From Actinomycetota bacterium (lineage in GTDB: Bacteria; Actinomycetota; Thermoleophilia; UBA2241): a stretch of DNA of 7,754 bases. A program made the translations under genes and the position numbers. Below are positions 1 to 7,754 of this stretch, piece after piece (the stretch's first letter is position 1; each line of letters opens with the position of its first letter). The stretch covers positions 1 to 7,754 of the forward strand of contig PKYM01000056.1 of the NCBI GenBank assembly GCA_003132645.1. Direction: 5' to 3'. Under the pieces are notes generated by a model that saw only the letters and a list, made by a program, of their open reading frames with translations, was not told the origin of the DNA and made no database searches.

Positions 1-1178
<1,178 letters not shown>

Positions 1179-1199
1179 TCATCTGCCTTTCGGTGGCCG

Positions 1200-1246
1200 G
1201 GCCGGTGCCGACGCACTCGGCTCATCCGAGCGCGTCGGCACCGGCC
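1200..1246 (-). promoter_or_regulatory. Long RNA hairpin spanning the atpG stop codon
   Basis: Positions 1200-1214 (GGCCGGTGCCGACGC on the plus strand) and 1232-1246 are perfect 15-base inverse complements. Inside them, 1216-1220 (CTCGG) pairs with 1226-1230 (CCGAG). The intervening pair 1215/1231 would be U-G in the minus-strand RNA. The result is a stem of about 21 bp with a 5-nt loop. The atpG stop codon (1222-1224) lies in the loop; the 5' arm encodes the last residues of gamma and the 3' arm lies in the atpG-atpD gap. No T-tract follows on the minus strand, so it does not look like an ordinary intrinsic terminator. An alternative pairing uses 1193-1200 with 1241-1248 (8 bp). The structure is read directly from the sequence; a role in attenuation, mRNA processing or stability, or tuning of beta translation is inference. 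Confidence 0.7.
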
Positions 1247-2100
1247 ACGACCTCGAGGATCTCCTGGGTGATCGACGCCTGCCGCGCCCGGTTCATCTTG
1301 AGGGTGTAGTCCGCGATCAGGTCGTCGGCACTCTCGCTGGCGTTGCGCATGGCGCTCATGCGAGCGCCCTGCTCGCTCGCGCTCGACTCGAGCAGCGCCC
1401 GAAAGATCGCGATCTCGACGTAGCGCGGCAGCAGCGAGGCGAAGATCTGCGCCTCGTCGGGCTCGTAGAGATACGACACCGGCGGCCGCTCACGATCGTC
1501 CTTGTAGATCTCTTGCGGTTCGATGGGCAGGATCTGCACGTTCATCAGCGTCTGCTCGATGGGCGACTTGAAGTGGTTGTAGACGAGCCGCACGCGGTCG
1601 ACCTCTTCGCGCGTGTACAGATCGATGACGTGGTGGGCGATGGCCCCGGCGTCGGCGTAGGTCGGCCGGTCGCTCTTGCCCGACCACGACTGGTCGATCG
1701 TAAAGCCCCGAAAGCGCAGCGTCCCGATACCCTTCTTGCCGACGACGAGAAGCCGGTGGCCGAGCCCCCGCGCGGTGAGCTCGCGATCGGCGACAAAGAA
1801 GGCGCGCAGCACGTTGGCGTTGAAGGCCCCGGCAAGGCCGCCGTCGCCGGTGATGACGAGCAGCGCCTCGGCTTGAGCCGTGTCGTGCTCGCGCAGCAGC
1901 GCATAGGCGCTCTTTTCGTCGGCGTAGGTCGCCAGGTCGCGCATCATCTCGACCATGGCTCCGGCGTAGGGCCGCAACGACTCCATGCGCCTCTGCGCGC
2001 GACGCAGCTTGGCGGCCGAGACGAGCTCCATCGCCTTGGTGATCTTGCGCATGTTCTGGGTCGAGGCAATGCGCCTCCGGATGTCCTGCAGGGTCGCCAC
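1222..2100 (-). CDS. atpG: ATP synthase F1 subunit gamma
   Basis: This is the central rotor shaft of F1, linking the c-ring to the alpha3beta3 head. The 292 residues are of usual length. The N-terminal helix (about residues 2-55) begins MATLQDIRRRIASTQNMRKI and carries the standard TKAMELVSAAKLRRAQ motif. The Rossmann-like middle domain covers about 75-210. The C-terminal helix (about 215-287) has the family signature LKMNRARQASITQEILE. The start is GTG at 2098-2100, one base after the atpA stop, with no convincing Shine-Dalgarno close by, so translation probably depends on ribosomes finishing atpA. One oddity is the middle-domain motif, normally T-x-D-R-G-L-[AC]-G, which here reads TGDGGLAG (84-91), with Gly87 in place of the usual Arg. 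The last codons and stop lie within a long hairpin. Identity is certain; the effect of the substitution is unknown. Confidence 0.98.
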   Translation of the reverse strand: MATLQDIRRRIASTQNMRKITKAMELVSAAKLRRAQRRMESLRPYAGAMVEMMRDLATYADEKSAYALLREHDTAQAEALLVITGDGGLAGAFNANVLRAFFVADRELTARGLGHRLLVVGKKGIGTLRFRGFTIDQSWSGKSDRPTYADAGAIAHHVIDLYTREEVDRVRLVYNHFKSPIEQTLMNVQILPIEPQEIYKDDRERPPVSYLYEPDEAQIFASLLPRYVEIAIFRALLESSASEQGARMSAMRNASESADDLIADYTLKMNRARQASITQEILEVVAGADALG

Positions 2101-2101
2101 G

Positions 2102-3678
<1,577 letters not shown>

Positions 3679-3682
<4 letters not shown>

Positions 3683-4236
3683 TTGTCGCCACCTCTCACG
3701 TCTGCCGTTCTCAATCTGTCGTCGAGCTGCTCCAGGCGCGCCCGCAGACTACCGTCGACCAGCACGTCGTCGACGCGCAGCACGAGCCCGCCCAGGATGT
3801 CGGGATCGACCCGCTTGGTGAGCCGCGGCTCGCCACCGGTCGCGTGTCGCACGCGCTCCACGATCTGGCGCTCTACCTCGGCTGCGACGGGTACCGCCGT
3901 CGTGACCTCGATGTCGACCACCCGGGCCGCGCTGGCGACCAGGCGCTCGTACTCGTCGGCGACCTCGCCGGCGAGTGCGATGCGGCCCTTCTCGAGCAGC
4001 ACGGCCAGCACGCCGGCCGCGAGATGGTCGGCGTCGCGCGTGAGCTGCGTGAGCACCCGCGCCTTGACTTCGGGCTCGATCTGCGGATCGAACACCACGT
4101 CGGCCAGCGGCCGCGAGTCGGCGAGCGCCTGCACGAAGGCGCGCAGGTCAGCCCCCGTACGGTCGATCGAGGCGGCCGCTTCGGCCGCCGCGAACAGCGC
4201 GGTCGCATAGACGCGTCCGATCCGGGCGTCGCTCAC
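3679..4236 (-). CDS. atpH: ATP synthase F1 subunit delta
   Basis: This peripheral-stalk cap joins the b dimer to the top of the alpha3beta3 head. The 185 residues match the usual 170-185. The N-terminal helical domain starts [19 protein letters not shown] (about 1-105). The C-terminal part carries the family signature, about residues 143-171, including [14 protein letters not shown] and [11 protein letters not shown]. The GTG start at 4234-4236 overlaps the atpF stop as GTGA, with GGGAG about eight bases upstream inside atpF. Its own TGA stop overlaps the atpA GTG in the same way. It is a stand-alone delta, not fused to a b-like domain as in mycobacteria. Identity is very secure. Confidence 0.97.
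3689..3697 (-). promoter_or_regulatory. Ribosome-binding site of atpA
   Basis: The minus strand reads GAGAGGTGG followed by six bases and the GTG at 3682. This site decides the GTG start of atpA and sits inside the last codons of atpH, so atpA can be initiated independently as well as by coupling. Confidence 0.75.
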
Positions 4237-4742
4237 CGGCCGCTCCCGAGCTCGAGGTCGTCGAGGTTGGCGGCGCTCAGCGCCTCGTCGATCAGGCGCC
4301 GGTGGTCGGCGTCGTCGAGCGACTTGCCGATCACCTGTTCGGTGGCCGCCATCGTGAGTCCGGCGATCTCGCCCTTGAGCTGCTGCAACGCCGCGCGGAC
4401 GTCGCGCTCGATCTGCTCCTGGGCCTGTTCGACCGTGCGCTGCGCCTGCCGGCGTGCTTCTTCGACGATGTCGTCCTTGCTCGACTGGCCCGCCTTGCGG
4501 GAGCGTTCGAGGATCTCTTCGGACTCGGCCCGCACGGAGGCGAGCGTCTCACGGTACTCGGCCAGCAGCCGGGCCGCTTCGGCGCGCGTTTCCTCGGCGG
4601 TCGCGATGCTTTCGGCGATCGCCGCCCGCCGGTCCTCGATCACCTTCTGCAGCGGCCCGAACGCGAACCGCCACAGGACGAACACGGCGATCGCGAACGT
4701 GATGGCCGTCCAGAACATCAGGCCGGGGTTCAGGGTCAGCAT
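4233..4742 (-). CDS. atpF: ATP synthase Fo subunit b
   Basis: This is the peripheral stalk that keeps the alpha3beta3 head from turning with the rotor. It has 169 residues, with one N-terminal membrane helix (about 8-28, LMFWTAITFAIAVFVLWRFA). A long charged coiled-coil of about 33-125 follows, rich in Ala, Glu, Arg and Gln. The C-terminal delta-binding part (about 126-160) contains AATEQVIGKSL. The ATG start has AGAGAGG five bases upstream (4748-4754), and the gap from the atpE stop is 34 nt. Only one b gene is present, so the stalk is expected to be a homodimer rather than the b/b' pair of photosynthetic bacteria. Its stop overlaps the atpH start by four bases. Identity is certain. Confidence 0.97.
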   Translation of the reverse strand: MLTLNPGLMFWTAITFAIAVFVLWRFAFGPLQKVIEDRRAAIAESIATAEETRAEAARLLAEYRETLASVRAESEEILERSRKAGQSSKDDIVEEARRQAQRTVEQAQEQIERDVRAALQQLKGEIAGLTMAATEQVIGKSLDDADHRRLIDEALSAANLDDLELGSGR

Positions 4743-4776
4743 GTCAGCCTCTCTTCTTGCCGGGGTGAGGCGCTTT

Positions 4777-5082
<306 letters not shown>

Positions 5083-5949
5083 TCACTCCTCGTCTTCGAT
5101 CGCGCTGCTTACGTACACGGCCGAAAGGATGGCGAAGATGAACGCCTGGATGGCCGCGATGAAGATCTCGAACAGGTACAGCGTCACGGAGCCCGCCTGC
5201 AGAACGACGGCGATCAGGTAGCTCTGAAAGACCAGCGCCATGGCAAAGAACACGCCCAGGATGGCGTGGCCGGCGAGCATGTTGGCAAAGAGACGCACCG
5301 ACAGCGAGACGAGCCGGAAGAACTCGCTGATGATGTGCATCACGAAGATGAACTGCTTGAGGACGGGCGGCGCCGACGGGATGATCCAGCTCTTGACGTA
5401 GCCCACGGCGCCCTTCTTGTGGATGCCGGCATACTGGGTGAAGACGAACGTGCAGAGGGCCAGCGTGAGGGTGACGTTGAGGTTGCCGGTGGCGGCGTAG
5501 AAGGAGAGCTGGTGGCGCTCGCCGAAGGGCAGCGGGATCAGGCCGCAGAGGTTACACACCAGGATGAAGAAGAAGGCTCCGCCGATGTAGGGAAACCAGG
5601 TGACGTCGGAGCCTTCCTTCATGACCGAGCCGGCGATGCCGTAGCGAGCCAGCTCGTAGAGGCCCTCGAGGGCGACCTGGAGGCGGCCTGGGCGCGCCTT
5701 GAGACCGCGGTTGACGAGCGCCGCGAAGAGGCAGACCACGACGACCGCCACCCAAAGGTAGATGACCCCCTTGGTTATGGACAGATCGACGGGGCCGATC
5801 TTGGGCAGCTTGATCACCGGCTGCAGGACGAACTCGTTGGAGACGTTGAAGTTCGCCTTGACGCCGCCGGGCAGCACGAAGAGTACGGCGAGAGCCGCCA
5901 GGGCGATCACCGGCCAGGCCCACAGGGGGATGCGTTTGAGCAGCTTCAT
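5083..5949 (-). CDS. atpB: ATP synthase Fo subunit a
   Basis: This stator membrane protein forms the two proton half-channels against the c-ring. From the ATG at 5947-5949 it has 288 residues and several hydrophobic helices (about 10-28, 61-80, 118-140, 156-172, 228-285). The essential arginine is Arg219 in SLSVRLFANM, equivalent to E. coli Arg210, with Asn223 equivalent to Asn214. Gln268 in IQAFIFAIL matches E. coli Gln252. The E. coli Glu219/His245 pair is exchanged here to His228/Glu261, as in mitochondrial subunit a. The ATG overlaps the atpI stop as ATGA. An upstream in-frame GTG at 5988 would add 13 residues but lies well inside atpI. No Shine-Dalgarno is visible, only a GC-only hairpin, so translation is probably coupled to atpI. 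Identity is certain; the start is likely. Confidence 0.97.
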   Translation of the reverse strand: MKLLKRIPLWAWPVIALAALAVLFVLPGGVKANFNVSNEFVLQPVIKLPKIGPVDLSITKGVIYLWVAVVVVCLFAALVNRGLKARPGRLQVALEGLYELARYGIAGSVMKEGSDVTWFPYIGGAFFFILVCNLCGLIPLPFGERHQLSFYAATGNLNVTLTLALCTFVFTQYAGIHKKGAVGYVKSWIIPSAPPVLKQFIFVMHIISEFFRLVSLSVRLFANMLAGHAILGVFFAMALVFQSYLIAVVLQAGSVTLYLFEIFIAAIQAFIFAILSAVYVSSAIEDEE

Positions 5950-6338
5950 CGGGCGGGCCGGCCCGGGCCCGGGGCGGGATGCCGCCACAGTCGCGCGCCA
6001 AGGTAGATCGTGTACACGGCCACGAACGAGAACGCGGCCTCGACGAAGCCGGCGCGGTCGATGAGGCCGATGACGACGAGGCCGCCGACCACGATAGCGA
6101 GACGGACCACCATGCCGCCGAGCCCGACTGCGATGGCGCGACCGAAGGGGCCGTCGCGCCCGACGCGGGCCGCGAGGCGCTCGACCAGCCAGTAGGCGAC
6201 CACGAGCAGCGCCCCGGCAAGGGCCGTGGCGGCGTTGCGTCCGGCCACGAGGGCTATGACGGCGCAGGCCGCCGAAAGCGCGAGCAGCAGCGTCAGAACA
6301 GGCTCACGACGCAGCAGGTCTACCGGGTTCACGCTCAT
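5946..6338 (-). CDS. atpI: ATP synthase protein I (AtpI-like membrane protein)
   Basis: This small membrane protein is encoded at the head of many atp operons. Homologues help assemble or stabilise the c-ring but are not part of the finished enzyme. From the ATG at 6336-6338 it has 130 residues with four predicted membrane helices (about 15-33, 35-52, 68-93, 96-116). An Arg-rich loop (52-67) follows the second helix, and the short tail is Pro/Gly/Arg-rich. Assignment rests on length, topology and position between atpZ and atpB, since this family is poorly conserved. The Shine-Dalgarno is weak (ACGGGAT). An in-frame GTG two codons further in is an alternative start, and longer starts would overlap atpZ. 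It lies 37 nt after atpZ, and its stop overlaps the atpB start by four bases. Confidence 0.8.
   Translation of the reverse strand: MSVNPVDLLRREPVLTLLLALSAACAVIALVAGRNAATALAGALLVVAYWLVERLAARVGRDGPFGRAIAVGLGGMVVRLAIVVGGLVVIGLIDRAGFVEAAFSFVAVYTIYLGARLWRHPAPGPGRPAR
5954..5971 (-). promoter_or_regulatory. GC-only hairpin in place of an atpB ribosome-binding site
   Basis: On the minus strand CGGGCC (5971-5966) can pair with GGCCCG (5959-5954) around a 6-nt loop, ending four bases before the atpB ATG. It encodes the Pro/Gly-rich end of AtpI. The region where a Shine-Dalgarno should lie is only G and C with no purine-rich core, which suggests that atpB is opened by ribosomes translating atpI. Confidence 0.45.
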
Positions 6339-6375
6339 CAATCCCGTTTCCGACGCGAGGTCGTACCCTCGCCCC

Positions 6376-6597
6376 TTACTTCGTCTCAAGGAACACCGCA
6401 TAGAGCGCAACGCCAAAGCCGGCGAAGACCCCGATCACAGTGAACGCCGGCAGAGTGTGCAGCAAGCGGTCGAGGCCATACCCGCCCAGCAACCCGACGG
6501 CGATGCCGGCCAACACCATGAAGGCGATGGTTTCGGCGGACGCGAGTCCACCTTTGCGTTGGCCAGTATGGCCATGGTCGCTCGGATCACGCGGCAC
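6376..6597 (-). CDS. atpZ: AtpZ/AtpI-family small membrane protein
   Basis: This 73-residue protein has two membrane helices (about 22-45 and 49-70) and a polar, basic N-terminus. The motif GYGLDRLLHTLPAFTVIGV (39-57) is the family hallmark of a Gly-rich first helix ending in a conserved Asp, followed by a short loop and a second Gly-rich helix. Family members are encoded first in atp operons. With AtpI they are linked to assembly, and in alkaliphilic Bacillus to divalent cation supply. The start is GTG at 6595-6597, the only usable start that keeps the first helix intact. The nearest Shine-Dalgarno-like sequence, AAGGAAAGG (6611-6619), is 13 nt away, further than normal, and a promoter-like -10 lies three bases upstream of the GTG. 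So the start may be leaderless, or may be used mainly on read-through mRNA from the upstream gene. Confidence 0.75.
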   Translation of the reverse strand: MPRDPSDHGHTGQRKGGLASAETIAFMVLAGIAVGLLGGYGLDRLLHTLPAFTVIGVFAGFGVALYAVFLETK

Positions 6598-6600
6598 GGT

Positions 6601-6629
6601 AGTATACGCGCCTTTCCTTACCCCGACAA
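6601..6629 (-). promoter_or_regulatory. Putative sigma70-type promoter of the atp operon
   Basis: Reading the minus strand, TTGTCG (6629-6624) is followed by exactly 17 bases and then TATACT (6606-6601). This matches the -35 consensus at four of six positions and the -10 consensus at five of six. It lies in the 146-nt gap between the wecA-like gene and atpZ, where an operon promoter would be expected. The remainder of that gap (6630-6743) shows only GC-rich sequence with no clear operator. The predicted transcription start falls at about 6594-6595, on or just after the atpZ GTG, which is odd. The match is visible; activity is inferred. Confidence 0.5.
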
Positions 6630-6743
6630 CCGAGTCTGGACGCCTGTGCGCCGGCGCTACGAAACCCGGCCGGCCCCGGCGTCAGGCTCGCTCCTCGGTA
6701 CCTGTCGGCCATGATCCGCAGGTCCTCGGCAAGCCCCACTTCT

Positions 6744-7754
6744 CTAGCGGCCGACGGTGTTGCCCGGAGGCCGCGTCCGGCGGACGCGGCGCCTGTCGAG
6801 CGCCGAGGACCCGGGCGACCGATCGAACACAGCGCCCGCGTTTTGTTCCCCGCCGCCGGCCCGGCCAATCCGGCCATCGGCGCGGTCTGCCGCGCCGCCG
6901 GCCGGGCCCTGGCCGCCGCCGGTGTGGTCTTCCCCACCGGTGTGCTCGTCACCCGACCGATAGCGCAGCAGCAGGCGCGCCATCGACGCGGTGGCCGCGA
7001 GCGATGCGAGACCCAGCACGACGATCGCCGCCGTGGCTCGGAATCTCATGGCCAGCGCGAGACCGTTCAGGACGAGACACCAGCCGTACAGGAGCAGCAC
7101 CGAGGTGCGCTGCGAGAACCCGGCGACGAGCACGAGATCGTGATGGACGTGGTCGCGGCCGGGGGAGTAGATGGGCACGCCCTTGCGCAGCCTGCGAAAC
7201 ACGACCAGGAAGAGGTCGGCGAAAGGCACCCCCAGGACCAGCAGCGGAAAGATCAGGGCGACGGTCGCGGCGCCCTTGAGGACGCCCTGGATGCTGATCA
7301 CGGCGAGCACGTAGCCGAGCAGCATCGAGCCCGCGTCGCCCATGAAGATGCTCGCCGGGTAGAAGTTGAAGCGCAGGAAGGCAAAGGCGGCCCCGGCAAG
7401 GATAGCGGCCGCCACCCCGGTCGGGCCGCGGTCGAGCGACAGGGCGATCGCGGCGAAGGTCAGCGCCGAGATCGCGCAGACCCCGGCCGCCAGCCCGTCG
7501 AGACCGTCGATGAAGTTGACCATGTTGATGATGGTGGCCACCCACAGGACCGTGAGCGGGATGGCGATGGCCGGGTGCAGGGTCACGGTGATGCCCGTGA
7601 GCGGCACCGAGAGGTGATCGATGCGCAGGCCATAAGCGAGCAGCGCGGCGATCGCGGCGATCTGACCGGCGAACTTGAGCAGCGGCTTGATCTCGAAGAA
7701 GTCGTCGATGACGCCGACGACGGCCACGATCGTACCGCCGACGAGGATCGCCTT
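6744..7754 (-). CDS. wecA: Polyprenyl-phosphate GlcNAc-1-phosphate transferase, WecA/MraY family (partial, 5' end beyond right edge)
   Basis: This integral membrane enzyme moves a sugar-1-phosphate, most likely GlcNAc-1-P from UDP-GlcNAc, onto undecaprenyl or decaprenyl phosphate, the first step in building cell-wall linkage units or surface polysaccharide. 336 residues are visible. In visible numbering, the Mg-binding Asp pair in GVIDDFFEIKP is at 17-18, NMVNFIDGLDGLAAG is at about 77-91, FMGDAGS is at about 137-143, and the cytoplasmic HxHH loop (DHVHHDL) is at about 201-207. Many hydrophobic helices separate them. The HxHH loop favours WecA/Rfe over MraY. Compared with E. coli WecA, about 70-80 N-terminal residues are missing. 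The last membrane helix ends near 263. A Gly/Arg/Asp-rich tail of about 70 residues follows, with no recognised domain; G/C at third positions stays high there, so it is probably translated. Substrate is inferred from family. Confidence 0.9.
   Translation of the reverse strand, partial: KAILVGGTIVAVVGVIDDFFEIKPLLKFAGQIAAIAALLAYGLRIDHLSVPLTGITVTLHPAIAIPLTVLWVATIINMVNFIDGLDGLAAGVCAISALTFAAIALSLDRGPTGVAAAILAGAAFAFLRFNFYPASIFMGDAGSMLLGYVLAVISIQGVLKGAATVALIFPLLVLGVPFADLFLVVFRRLRKGVPIYSPGRDHVHHDLVLVAGFSQRTSVLLLYGWCLVLNGLALAMRFRATAAIVVLGLASLAATASMARLLLRYRSGDEHTGGEDHTGGGQGPAGGAADRADGRIGRAGGGEQNAGAVFDRSPGSSALDRRRVRRTRPPGNTVGR
6770..6790 (-). other. Perfect 9-bp inverted repeat near the 3' end of the wecA-like gene
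   Basis: GCCGCGTCC (6770-6778) and GGACGCGGC (6782-6790) are exact inverse complements around a 3-base loop, about 25 bases before the stop codon at 6744-6746. A second, weaker stem (GGCGC 6788-6792 with GCGCC 6800-6804) overlaps it. No T-tract follows on the minus strand, so it is not a standard intrinsic terminator. It could slow or partly stop read-through into the atp genes, or simply reflect the Arg-rich, GC-rich coding sequence. Confidence 0.5.

Noticed and set aside
1200..1246. Intrinsic terminator ending the operon after atpG
   Set aside because: No T-tract follows the stem, and atpD, an essential partner, comes next with its own Shine-Dalgarno.
4233..4742. Second b-type subunit (b') or b-delta fusion
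   Set aside because: Only one b gene lies between atpE and atpH, and atpH is a separate delta of normal length.
6770..6790. Intrinsic terminator between wecA and the atp operon
   Set aside because: The stem is perfect but lies inside the coding sequence and no T-tract follows on the minus strand.
6587..6952. 121-codon minus-strand frame from a GTG at 6952, overlapping the wecA tail, the intergenic gap and the atpZ start
   Set aside because: It overlaps two better-supported genes and shows no recognised motif. It stays open and keeps G/C-rich third positions, so a frameshift in wecA cannot be fully excluded, but nothing in the sequence demands it.

Overview
The window is one contiguous block of ordinary bacterial housekeeping genes, all read from the minus strand (right to left). 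It holds most of an F-type ATP synthase operon, preceded by the 3' part of a polyprenyl-phosphate sugar-1-phosphate transferase gene. In transcription order the genes are wecA-like (enters from the right edge, 5' end missing), atpZ, atpI, atpB (a), atpE (c), atpF (b), atpH (delta), atpA (alpha), atpG (gamma) and atpD (beta, cut by the left edge). atpC (epsilon) would be expected just past the left edge. No mobile element, CRISPR array, tRNA or rRNA is visible, and no gene-free stretch exceeds about 150 bases.

Organism: the DNA is very GC-rich, with G/C at most third codon positions and frequent GTG starts. A WecA/Rfe-type transferase directly upstream of atpI-atpB is the arrangement known from Actinomycetota (for example rfe before the atp genes in Mycobacterium). 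Subunit b and delta are separate genes, not the mycobacterial b-delta fusion. Together this suggests a non-mycobacterial actinobacterium, perhaps a deep lineage such as Thermoleophilia; the lineage below phylum is a guess.

How it works together: atpB, atpE and atpF encode the membrane Fo sector (a, c-ring, b stalk). atpH, atpA, atpG and atpD encode the F1 part (delta, alpha, gamma, beta). AtpZ and AtpI are small membrane proteins associated with assembly of the complex. Residues essential for catalysis and proton transport are present: both Walker A loops, the beta catalytic Glu, the alpha arginine finger, the a-subunit Arg and the c-subunit Glu. The c-subunit site looks proton-type rather than sodium-type. 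Most cistrons are tightly coupled: ATGA at atpI/atpB, GTGA at atpF/atpH and atpH/atpA, and a 1-base gap at atpA/atpG. Wider gaps occur before atpI (37 nt), atpE (72 nt), atpF (34 nt) and atpD (79 nt).

I found no undescribed system. The details most worth checking are a long, nearly perfect hairpin that places the atpG stop codon in its loop just before atpD; a sigma70-like promoter sitting almost on top of the atpZ start codon; a Pro/Glu/Gly tail on the alpha subunit that carries an internal 9-residue duplication; a GC-only hairpin in place of a Shine-Dalgarno before atpB; and a roughly 70-residue low-complexity tail on the WecA-like protein.
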